A DNA stretch of 5,423 nucleotides from positions 1 through 5,423 of the forward strand of contig VSPF01000176.1 of the NCBI GenBank assembly GCA_009775195.1, read 5' to 3'. How positions within the stretch are numbered: position 1 is the first letter of the stretch; each line of letters opens with the position of its first letter. The stretch is from Muribaculaceae bacterium. Its GTDB lineage: Bacteria > Bacteroidota > Bacteroidia > Bacteroidales > Muribaculaceae. Positions 1 through 5,423 of this stretch are shown piece by piece. Both the position numbers and the translations under genes were made by a program. Under the pieces are notes generated by a model. The model had not been told where the DNA came from. It saw only the letters and a list, made by a program, of their open reading frames with translations, and did not search any database.

Positions 1-329
1 ATGTTGCACTCTCAGCTGCTGGCGGCGTTGGTATAGGCGCTCCTTTTGGTCCTCCCGGAATGATTATCGGTGGGGTTGTTGGTGGCATTTTGGGCGTGGG
101 CAAGAAAATGATATTTGGCGACCATGGAGTTGGCAAAGCAAAAACTGCAGCTCGAGAAGACCTTGATGTGTTGAAATCGCAAGTATTAGAGTGCCTAAAC
201 GAAAGTATACGTCGAATTGGGCGGCAGCTCGACGATTACCAACGCAAAATCGTCTATTCTATAGAAAATGAAGTATCAGAGATTAAAAAATTGAATAGTC
301 AACTTATTGATTTGTATGCAACAATATGA
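1..329 (+). CDS. C-terminal part of probable LeoBC-like dynamin partner (5' partial)
   Basis: The reading frame is open to the left edge of the window (first full codon at 3), so the ATG at 60 is probably internal and 108 C-terminal residues are visible. They begin with a small-residue, glycine-rich hydrophobic stretch (VALSAAGGVGIGAPFGPPG, then GGVVGGILGVG around 69-104). A basic turn follows, then about 65 residues of amphipathic, charged helix (KSQVLECLNESIRRIGRQ and onward). This fits a membrane-inserting hairpin or paddle followed by the returning trunk helix of a dynamin-like protein. The stop codon overlaps the LeoA start by ATGA. In the known leo locus, LeoB and LeoC lie upstream of LeoA and together form the second dynamin-like protein, so position supports LeoBC. 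No GTPase motif is visible in this fragment, so the family call is inference. It could be another membrane-associated coiled-coil protein. Confidence 0.55.
   Translation, partial: VALSAAGGVGIGAPFGPPGMIIGGVVGGILGVGKKMIFGDHGVGKAKTAAREDLDVLKSQVLECLNESIRRIGRQLDDYQRKIVYSIENEVSEIKKLNSQLIDLYATI
326..329 (+). promoter_or_regulatory. ATGA stop/start overlap (translational coupling)
   Basis: The start codon of the LeoA-like gene (326-328) shares bases with the TGA stop of the preceding gene (327-329). No Shine-Dalgarno-like sequence precedes it. Such overlaps usually mean that ribosomes re-initiate and the two proteins are made in linked amounts, as expected for partners in one complex. Confidence 0.7.
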
Positions 330-2008
330 ATAGAGAAGATGTGTTAGCTGCCATTGTGAAAGCTAAGGAAAGAATTAATGCAGTTATGGAGGTTGGTGTA
401 CCTTTATGGCAATACCTTGAAAAAATTGACAAAGCACTTGCTCTTGTCGATTCAGAAGAGGTGAGCATCACCCTTCTTGGTAGTTTCTCTGATGGTAAAA
501 CCACAGTTATTTCAGGATTGATAGGGCGGGTGATGGATAATATGAAGATTGATGTCAACGAGTCTTCAGATGAAATAGTGGTTTATGAAGCTCCATTTCT
601 TGGCAAGAAATTTCGCTTTGTTGATACTCCCGGCCTTTTTGGCACAAAAGACAAAATATCGAATGCAGGCACAGTAAATAGATTGTCCGCCATTACAGAG
701 GATTATATCTCTCAAACAAATGCCGTAATCTATGTTACGGATGCATCTAATCCACTTCCTGAAAGTCACCAGGACGCACTAAGGTATGTGATGAGAGATT
801 TAAGAAAACTCGACTTTGCCATCTTCGTTATCAATAAGATGGATGAGAAATATGATACGCTTGATAATGAAGAATTTGCAGATGGTACTCGCATTAAAAC
901 TCAAAATTTACGAGAACGTCTTATTCGTTGCCTTAACCTGACTGATAGGGAAGTTAAAGAATTAAAAATTGTATGTATTGCTGCTAATCCCGCAGGGCTT
1001 GGTCTGGAACATTGGTTTGATAATAAGGACGAATACGCAGATAGTTCCCACATTCAACTCTTGCAGGATACGATAACGTCGATGACGGAAACGATGGACG
1101 GTGGAATTAATGCAAAAACTGCTTTTGATACCGCAATAGATGTCATTGATGAGCTTTCGGATGCGATATACGAGGCTAAACAGCCGGTTCAGAAAGCTAT
1201 TGATAGAGTACAGCCAATAACGCGAGATTTAAACGACCAACTCGAAATGACTCGTGATGATGTTTCGCAACAAAAAAGAATACTCATACAATCTATCGAA
1301 GGTATTGAATCTGATGTGAAATCTGCCATACAATCGATGTCGCAAGATACAGCTTACGATGTGCTTAATAATATTATTGGTCTTGACGATAATGGAGATG
1401 TGGATTTCTCGATTGTTTTAAGACGCATCGACAATGCGATATCATCATGTTCCGACTCAATCAGCAATACTCTCGAAAGGGTTAAAGTCGACATTCTTGA
1501 AAAAGTCACCCTGACTGAAACACTGATAACCGACGCTCTTTCCAAGGGCGCCGGATACCTTAAAAATGTAAAGATATCGCCAGAATTCGTAGGTAAAGTA
1601 CGCGATATGTTTTTTAAAAACTTCAAGTTCAAGCCGTGGGGTAAAATCAACTTGGCGAAGAATTTGACCAAATGGTTGAACCAAGCTGCTACAGTTCTGC
1701 AGTTCGGCATGGAACTTTGGGACTGGTATAAAAAACATAAGCAAGCAAAACAGTTCGAAAAGGCGAAGCAAGAGTTAATGTCGGCAATTACAAATATTTT
1801 TAATGATGCTCATACACTCTATCGCGATAATGAGACTTTTTTGAATAACTTTGCTCCTGGATTGATTCAGTTGCAGAAGTTAGTTGAGCAAAAGAATGAG
1901 GAAATTGAGTCTCTCCGTTCGAAAATCGCTGAAATGGATGAGAAACGCAATGAACTCTTGCGTTGGAAAGAAGAGTTCATTGAGGACGTAGAATTTACCG
2001 AACTCTAA
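326..2008 (+). CDS. leoA: LeoA-like bacterial dynamin-family GTPase (Eleos-type)
   Basis: This 560-residue protein is close in size to LeoA of enterotoxigenic E. coli, a bacterial dynamin-like protein. GTPase motifs are in order: P-loop GSFSDGKT at residues 52-59, DTPG at 100-103, and NKMD at 170-173, with a possible G5 strand CIAAN at 217-221. A helical leader (1-45) precedes the G domain. Residues about 260-405 are long charged helices. Residues about 405-465 are aromatic, lysine-rich and hydrophobic (FFKNFKFKPWGK, ELWDWYKK), as expected for a membrane-binding tip. Residues 470-550 return as coiled coil. This matches the G domain, trunk, tip, trunk order of dynamins. No threonine lies between the P-loop and DTPG, so the switch I residue is probably Ser80 or Ser81. 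Family knowledge: LeoA acts with LeoBC in membrane remodelling, and the pair is the Eleos anti-phage system. The start at 326 is supported by the ATGA overlap. The dynamin-like GTPase call is firm; the LeoA and defence assignments are likely. Confidence 0.8.
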   Translation: MNREDVLAAIVKAKERINAVMEVGVPLWQYLEKIDKALALVDSEEVSITLLGSFSDGKTTVISGLIGRVMDNMKIDVNESSDEIVVYEAPFLGKKFRFVDTPGLFGTKDKISNAGTVNRLSAITEDYISQTNAVIYVTDASNPLPESHQDALRYVMRDLRKLDFAIFVINKMDEKYDTLDNEEFADGTRIKTQNLRERLIRCLNLTDREVKELKIVCIAANPAGLGLEHWFDNKDEYADSSHIQLLQDTITSMTETMDGGINAKTAFDTAIDVIDELSDAIYEAKQPVQKAIDRVQPITRDLNDQLEMTRDDVSQQKRILIQSIEGIESDVKSAIQSMSQDTAYDVLNNIIGLDDNGDVDFSIVLRRIDNAISSCSDSISNTLERVKVDILEKVTLTETLITDALSKGAGYLKNVKISPEFVGKVRDMFFKNFKFKPWGKINLAKNLTKWLNQAATVLQFGMELWDWYKKHKQAKQFEKAKQELMSAITNIFNDAHTLYRDNETFLNNFAPGLIQLQKLVEQKNEEIESLRSKIAEMDEKRNELLRWKEEFIEDVEFTEL

Positions 2009-2020
2009 AAATATATGCAT

Positions 2021-2170
2021 ATGTCAAAAGAACGAGACGTTTTAAACGAAAAGAGAAAAGAAGAAAAACGCAGAGAAAAAAGAAACACTTTGCTCAAAAT
2101 TGGAGGCGCTGTATTGTCGGTTGCTGCAGCTATACTACTTGGCGGTAAGAACAATAAAGGACAAATATAA
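2021..2170 (+). CDS. Small single-helix membrane protein, 49 aa (accessory to LeoA operon?)
   Basis: An open frame starts 12 bases after the LeoA stop and ends 6 bases before the next start. An in-frame ATG at 2015 would add two residues (Met-His). The product has a very charged N-terminal half, with Lys, Arg and Glu making up most of residues 3-21. A hydrophobic stretch follows at about residues 27-42 (IGGAVLSVAAAILLGG), then a short polar tail (KNNKGQI). This predicts an N-terminus-inside membrane peptide or a membrane-anchored helix. The hydrophobic part is short for a full transmembrane span and rich in Gly and Ala, recalling the glycine-rich segment of the protein at 1-329. Base composition is AT-rich like LeoA, and the tight spacing suggests the same transcript. 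I do not recognise a family. Roles as a membrane partner, regulator or pore-forming peptide of the dynamin pair are speculation. It is short enough that comparison with homologous loci is needed to be sure it is a gene. Confidence 0.6.
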   Translation: MSKERDVLNEKRKEEKRREKRNTLLKIGGAVLSVAAAILLGGKNNKGQI

Positions 2171-2176
2171 TAATCC

Positions 2177-2404
2177 ATGTTGCGCGGATTTATACGATTC
2201 TATTGTAGCGAGTGCGGCGAGAGCTTTACGGGGCCGGATATCGAATTCGCTGCAACTGTGTGGACTGCACCGCTCAAATGTCCGCATTGTGGCAGTTGGC
2301 ATACTCGGCCATGGAGTATTCTCCCAGCCGCCCTCGCCAATCTTAAATACAAGCTGATATGGAAGATGTGCGATGAAAATCGCTCCAAACATAACTCGGA
2401 CTAA
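2177..2404 (+). CDS. Small zinc-ribbon protein, 75 aa
   Basis: The protein has two CxxC knuckles: Cys10-x2-Cys13 (YCSECGESF) and Cys35-x2-Cys38 (KCPHCGSWHTRP), separated by 21 residues. Both are followed by Gly in the usual rubredoxin-like zinc-ribbon style. The C-terminal 35 residues are a helical, basic tail (ANLKYKLIWKM). It probably binds one structural zinc and acts in the cytoplasm through nucleic-acid or protein binding, but no specific family is recognised. It starts 6 bases after the stop of the small membrane protein gene and is the last gene before a strong terminator, so it is probably co-transcribed with the LeoA genes. Its base composition (about 50% GC) lies between that of the AT-rich LeoA gene and the GC-rich alaS. 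It may therefore be a resident gene rather than part of the acquired cassette. The overlapping ORFs at 2100-2357 (+) and 2135-2446 (-) lack any such motif. Confidence 0.8.
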   Translation: MLRGFIRFYCSECGESFTGPDIEFAATVWTAPLKCPHCGSWHTRPWSILPAALANLKYKLIWKMCDENRSKHNSD

Positions 2405-2418
2405 CCGCTCGTCTATAG

Positions 2419-2491
2419 AACAATAATCCCCAGCGTGGGAAATCATCAGCCTCTACGGCTTGGTGATTTTGACACGCTGGGGTTTATTGTT
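2419..2491. terminator. Nested long hairpin, probable bidirectional terminator
   Basis: Two 19-base arms (2419-2437 and 2473-2491) are inverted repeats with a single mismatch. The GC-rich core is CCCCAGCGTG / CACGCTGGGG, with A/T-rich outer ends (AACAATAA / TTTATTGTT). The loop holds a second nested stem (AAATCA 2440-2445 with TGATTT 2464-2469, then AGCC 2448-2451 with GGCT 2457-2460). On either strand the GC core is followed by a U-rich run (UUUAUUGUU or AUUAUUGUU). It lies between convergent genes, so it can terminate both the zinc-ribbon gene and alaS. Confidence 0.8.
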
Positions 2492-2494
2492 GTG

Positions 2495-2532
2495 GTCAGG
2501 AGGTCAAGTCGTTAACCTTTAACCTGCCTGAC
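2495..2532 (-). terminator. Second hairpin directly at the alaS stop codon
   Basis: GTCAGGAGGT (2495-2504) pairs with ACCTGCCTGAC (2522-2532), with one bulged G at 2526 and a loop containing GTTAAC. The outermost base pair uses the first base of the alaS TAG stop. No T-run follows on the minus strand, so alone it is a poor intrinsic terminator. It may instead protect the alaS mRNA 3' end or work together with the larger hairpin. Confidence 0.45.
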
Positions 2533-5159
2533 TATTTTACTGCGTCAATCATCGACTGGAAGGCTGTCTGGAGGCCTTCGGCGTCCTTGCCGCCGGCCTG
2601 GGCGAAGCCGGGCTGGCCACCGCCGCCGCCTTTGATTGCCTTGGCGGCTGAACGAACGATGTCGGATGCCTTGAGGCCTGTGGCGACAACGTCGTCGGTC
2701 AGCATTACCGTAAGAAGAGGTTTGTTGGCCGCATCGACGGTTGCACCGATAAATGCGGTAGCTGTGGGCGACAGTTCGCGCACCTTGAAGGCCACGCCCT
2801 TGACAACGTCGGGTATGCGCGGGCCGTTCATCGTTACGAGGGTGATGCCCGATGCCGTATGCTGGGCCTTCTCTACCATCTCTTTGGCGAGGGCGGCGAT
2901 GCGCTCGGCAACATGTTCCTCGGCCTGGCGGCGCAGCTCGTGGTTCTCTTCGATAGATTTCTTGAGCGTTGCGATAAGGTCGGGGGCGTTGTTAAACATT
3001 GCCGCGATGGAGCGCAGTGTGTCGGCGGTCTCGTTTATCATGCGCTCAACCTCGGGGCCGGTGATGGCCTCGATACGGCGGATACCGGCGGCGATGCTCG
3101 ATTCGCTGATGATTTTAATCATGCCGATATTGCCGGTATTGGCCACGTGTGTGCCGCCGCAAAGCTCTATAGAGTCGCCATAGCGTATTACGCGCACATC
3201 GTCGCCATATTTTTCGCCGAAGAGTGCCATTGCACCCATGGCCTTGGCTTCGGCGATGGGGGTGTGGCGGTGCTCGTCGAGGGCTATGGCCTCGCGCACG
3301 CGGCGGTTGGCAAGGGTCTCGACGTGGCGGATTTCCTCGGGTGTGAGCTTCTGGAAGTGCGAGAAGTCGAAGCGCAGCACGTCGGGCGACACGAACGAGC
3401 CTTTCTGCTCTACGTGTGTGCCGAGAACATCGCGCAGGGCCTGGTGCAGCAGGTGGGTGGCGGTGTGGTTGCGCGATGTGCCCATGCGTGCCTCGGTGTC
3501 GATGGCGGCATGGAATGTGTCGGCGATATCGGCCGGGAGTTCCTTTACGATATGCACGGCAACGCCGTTTTCGCGTTTTGTGTCAATCACCTCGGTCACG
3601 GCACCGGTGTTGGTGTTGACGAGTTTGCCACGGTCGCCAACCTGGCCGCCCATCTCGGCATAGAACGGTGTCTGCGAGAGGATTAGCTGGTAGTACTCGC
3701 GGTTTTTCTGCTTCACGTGGCGGTAGCGGAGTACGTTGGTGTCGCACTCGTTTGCGTCATAGCCTACGAACTCTTCCTCGCCATCGTTTAAGATAATCCA
3801 GTCGGCGGCCTCGACGGCGGCAGCGGCGCGGGCGCGCTCCTTTTGGGCCTGCATCTCTACGTCGAAACCGGCGTGGTCTACCGTCATGCCGTAATCTTTG
3901 AGGATAAGCTCGGTCAGGTCGAGGGGGAAGCCGTAGGTATCGTAGAGTGTAAATGCCTGTTTGCCGTTGATTTCGGTCTTGCCCTCGGCTTTGGCAGTCT
4001 TGACGGCATCGTCGAGAAGGCGTATGCCGTTTTCGAGCGTGCGCAGGAATGCGTCTTCCTCTTCCTTGATAACCTTGAGGATGAGGTCGCGGTTGGCACC
4101 GAGTTCGGGATAGGCATCGCCCATATTTTCAATCAGGGTGTCAATCAGGCGGTACATAAACGCCTGTTTCTGACCGAGGAACGAGTAAGCATAGCGCACT
4201 GCGCGGCGAAGGATGCGGCGAATCACGTAGCCGGCCTTGGCGTTGCTGGGCAGTTGGTTGTCGGCAATCGAGAAGGCTATGGTGCGCACGTGGTCGGCGA
4301 TAACGCGCATCGACACGTCGACCATGTGGTCTTTGCCATATTCCTTGCCCGAGAGCGAGGCAATCTTGTTGATGAGAGGTGTGAATACGTCGGTGTCGTA
4401 GTTCGAGGTCTTGCCCTGCAGGGCCATGCAGAGGCGTTCGAAGCCCATGCCTGTGTCAATCACCTTGGCAGGCAGCGGTTCGAGGCAGCCGTCGGCCTTG
4501 CGGTTATACTGCATGAACACCAGGTTCCATATTTCAATCACCTGGGGATGGTCCTTGTTGACCAGTTCGCGACCGGGGATAGCTTTGCGCTCTTCCTCGG
4601 GGCGAAGGTCGATATGTATTTCCGAGCAGGGGCCGCAGGGGCCTGTGTCGCCCATTTCCCAGAAGTTGTCGTGCTTGTTGCCGTTGATTATGTGGTCGGC
4701 TGGCAGGTGCTTGAGCCAGATTGCCTCGGCTTCGTCGTCGCGTGCCAGGCCCTCGGCGGGCGAACCCTCGAAGACGGTGGCATAGAGGTGCGACGGGTCG
4801 AGGTGCAGCACGTCGACAAGGTATTCCCATGCCATGTCTATGGCGCCTTCTTTGAAGTAGTCGCCAAACGACCAGTTGCCGAGCATCTCGAACATTGTGT
4901 GGTGGTAGGTATCGTGGCCTACTTCCTCGAGGTCGTTGTGCTTGCCGCTGACGCGCAGGCACTTCTGCGAATCGGCTACGCGGCGGCTCTTGGGGGTGGC
5001 GTTGCCAAGGATGATGTCCTTGAATTGGTTCATGCCCGCGTTGGTAAACATCAGCGTGGGGTCGTCTTTGATGACCATCGGTGCCGAGGGCACGATGTGG
5101 TGGCCTTTCGATTCAAAATAGTCTTTGAATGATTGGCGTATTTCCTTTGCTGTCAGCAT
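2532..5159 (-). CDS. alaS: Alanine--tRNA ligase (alanyl-tRNA synthetase), complete
   Basis: This 875-residue class II synthetase charges tRNA-Ala with alanine using ATP and edits mischarged Ser- and Gly-tRNA-Ala; E. coli AlaS is about the same length. The catalytic domain (1 to about 250) has the FTNAGMNQFKD stretch near 38-48, motif 2 around HHTMFEMLGNWSFGDYF (86-102), CGPCSE (175-180) and motif 3 GMGFER (237-242). A helical tRNA-recognition domain follows to about 460, including YVIRRILRRAVRY (311-323). The editing domain carries the metal-site motifs HTATH (565-569) and CGGTH (667-671). The C-Ala domain ends with a pentaglycine loop at 844-848. All key residues are present, so the enzyme should be active. 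The ATG start gives the usual N-terminus (LTAKEIRQSFKDYF), and no Shine-Dalgarno precedes it, as is normal in Bacteroidota. The gene is much richer in GC than the LeoA region. It is transcribed from the promoter at 5242-5273 and converges on the zinc-ribbon gene. Confidence 0.98.
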   Translation of the reverse strand: MLTAKEIRQSFKDYFESKGHHIVPSAPMVIKDDPTLMFTNAGMNQFKDIILGNATPKSRRVADSQKCLRVSGKHNDLEEVGHDTYHHTMFEMLGNWSFGDYFKEGAIDMAWEYLVDVLHLDPSHLYATVFEGSPAEGLARDDEAEAIWLKHLPADHIINGNKHDNFWEMGDTGPCGPCSEIHIDLRPEEERKAIPGRELVNKDHPQVIEIWNLVFMQYNRKADGCLEPLPAKVIDTGMGFERLCMALQGKTSNYDTDVFTPLINKIASLSGKEYGKDHMVDVSMRVIADHVRTIAFSIADNQLPSNAKAGYVIRRILRRAVRYAYSFLGQKQAFMYRLIDTLIENMGDAYPELGANRDLILKVIKEEEDAFLRTLENGIRLLDDAVKTAKAEGKTEINGKQAFTLYDTYGFPLDLTELILKDYGMTVDHAGFDVEMQAQKERARAAAAVEAADWIILNDGEEEFVGYDANECDTNVLRYRHVKQKNREYYQLILSQTPFYAEMGGQVGDRGKLVNTNTGAVTEVIDTKRENGVAVHIVKELPADIADTFHAAIDTEARMGTSRNHTATHLLHQALRDVLGTHVEQKGSFVSPDVLRFDFSHFQKLTPEEIRHVETLANRRVREAIALDEHRHTPIAEAKAMGAMALFGEKYGDDVRVIRYGDSIELCGGTHVANTGNIGMIKIISESSIAAGIRRIEAITGPEVERMINETADTLRSIAAMFNNAPDLIATLKKSIEENHELRRQAEEHVAERIAALAKEMVEKAQHTASGITLVTMNGPRIPDVVKGVAFKVRELSPTATAFIGATVDAANKPLLTVMLTDDVVATGLKASDIVRSAAKAIKGGGGGQPGFAQAGGKDAEGLQTAFQSMIDAVK

Positions 5160-5197
5160 TTTGGAATTTTATGTATGTTTGATTTCCTTAAAATTGT

Positions 5198-5228
5198 CTT
5201 GTCGTTGGCGCAAAATTCACTATCTTTG
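5198..5228 (+). promoter_or_regulatory. Bacteroidota-type promoter for the rightward gene
   Basis: A TATCTTTG box at 5221-5228 matches the -7 consensus TAnnTTTG exactly. CTTG at 5198-5201 serves as the -33 element (3 of 4 bases) with 19 bases between. Transcription would start near 5235, leaving about 87 bases of leader before the GTG at 5322. This is motif matching only; no transcript evidence is available. Confidence 0.7.
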
Positions 5229-5241
5229 CGTTTTGAAAGTG

Positions 5242-5273
5242 CAAAATTAGCGGATTTTTCCCACTTTTGCAAA
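5242..5273 (-). promoter_or_regulatory. Bacteroidota-type promoter for alaS
   Basis: Read on the minus strand, TTTG (5273-5270) is followed by exactly 20 bases and then TAATTTTG (5249-5242). This is a perfect match to the TTTG-N19/21-TAnnTTTG consensus used by the Bacteroidota primary sigma factor. The start of transcription would be near 5235, giving an alaS leader of about 75 bases. The promoter faces the rightward promoter at 5198-5228, and the predicted start points nearly coincide. Confidence 0.75.
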
Positions 5274-5321
5274 TTTTCACAGCTTAGGGCTGTCTGTCAT
5301 ATCAACCATCACATTTCGAGC

Positions 5322-5423
5322 GTGAAAGTCTTCTACCGTTACAACCCGGCCACCGAGCAGTATGAGCGCGTCTATCCCGACAGGCGTCGCCGCATTGCCG
5401 CTGCCATACGCCCGTATGTGTGG
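5322..5423 (+). CDS. N-terminus of probable M23-family envelope metallopeptidase (3' partial)
   Basis: 34 codons are visible, beginning KVFYRYNPATEQYERVYP and continuing through an arginine-rich stretch to the window edge. This opening resembles the cytoplasmic leader (K-V-F/Y-Y-K/R-Y-N-P, then Y-E-R-V/I-Y-P) of Bacteroidales M23 peptidases, in which a membrane anchor, a coiled coil and a LytM/M23 peptidoglycan-hydrolase domain follow. Such genes are, from memory, often found beside alaS. The start is GTG at 5322; no in-frame ATG exists back to the promoter. The run of Arg before the expected membrane segment agrees with the positive-inside rule. The catalytic domain is outside the window, so the family rests on the N-terminal resemblance alone. 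Confidence 0.55.
   Translation, partial: MKVFYRYNPATEQYERVYPDRRRRIAAAIRPYVW

Noticed and set aside
117..140. P-loop-like string GDHGVGKA in the partial upstream protein
   Set aside because: It fits GxxxxGK but ends in Ala instead of Ser/Thr, and the remaining residues to the stop contain no DxxG or NKxD motif and are helical. It is a glycine-rich loop, not a GTPase site.
60..329. Separate 89-residue gene starting at ATG 60
   Set aside because: The frame is open to the window edge and the glycine-rich segment continues upstream of that Met, so a 5'-truncated longer gene is more likely.
2100..2446. ORFs 2100-2357 (+) and 2135-2446 (-) overlapping the small genes
   Set aside because: They conflict with the membrane microprotein and the zinc-ribbon gene, and show no motif; the CxxC pairs appear only in the 2177 frame.
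2419..2491. Integron attC-like recombination site
   Set aside because: The ends do not match the RYYYAAC / GTTRRRY core sites, the stem is nearly perfect without the expected bulged bases, and no integron cassette or integrase is seen.
2405..2531. tRNA gene or insertion-sequence end at the island border
   Set aside because: No cloverleaf, T-loop motif, transposase fragment or flanking target duplication could be found; only the two hairpins are present.
2859..5132. Long rightward ORFs (e.g. 2859-3686 and 3843-5132) opposite alaS
   Set aside because: They are antisense shadows of the GC-rich alaS, with low-complexity composition and no recognisable domain, while alaS is complete with all motifs.
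1..5423. CRISPR array or tandem repeats
   Set aside because: No regularly spaced direct repeats were seen anywhere in the window.

Overview
The window looks like chromosomal DNA from a member of the Bacteroidota, most likely Bacteroidales. Both strong promoters in the 5.2 kb intergenic region match the Bacteroidota consensus (TTTG, 19-21 bp, TAnnTTTG), no start is preceded by a clear Shine-Dalgarno sequence, and the alaS gene lies beside the start of what looks like a Bacteroidales M23 peptidase gene. The GC-rich alaS (roughly high 50s % by eye) would suit a Muribaculaceae-like genome, but that is inference.

Layout. Positions 1-2404 hold a tight, rightward, mostly AT-rich gene row. It starts with the 3' end of a gene coding for a glycine-rich and then helical protein (1-329). 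This overlaps by ATGA a 560-residue dynamin-like GTPase of the LeoA family (326-2008). Next come an unlisted small gene for a charged peptide with one hydrophobic helix (2021-2170) and a 75-residue four-cysteine zinc-ribbon protein (2177-2404). Positions 2405-2531 hold a large nested hairpin that looks like a bidirectional terminator, plus a second hairpin abutting the alaS stop codon. Positions 2532-5159 are a complete leftward alaS. Positions 5160-5321 are a regulatory region with two promoters pointing at each other. From 5322 the window carries the first 34 codons of a rightward gene, probably an envelope M23 metallopeptidase.

How it works together. A LeoA GTPase directly downstream of another protein, with coupled translation, matches the leoB/leoC-leoA arrangement, in which two dynamin-like proteins act together on membranes. 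The same LeoBC-LeoA pair is known as the Eleos anti-phage defence system. The left part of the window is therefore best read as the 3' half of an Eleos-type dynamin operon inserted or retained next to a housekeeping locus. It carries two extra small genes, a membrane microprotein and a zinc ribbon, that could be undescribed accessory components. alaS and the downstream peptidase are ordinary core genes. The GTPase half of the presumed LeoBC lies outside the window, so the system assignment rests mainly on LeoA and gene order.
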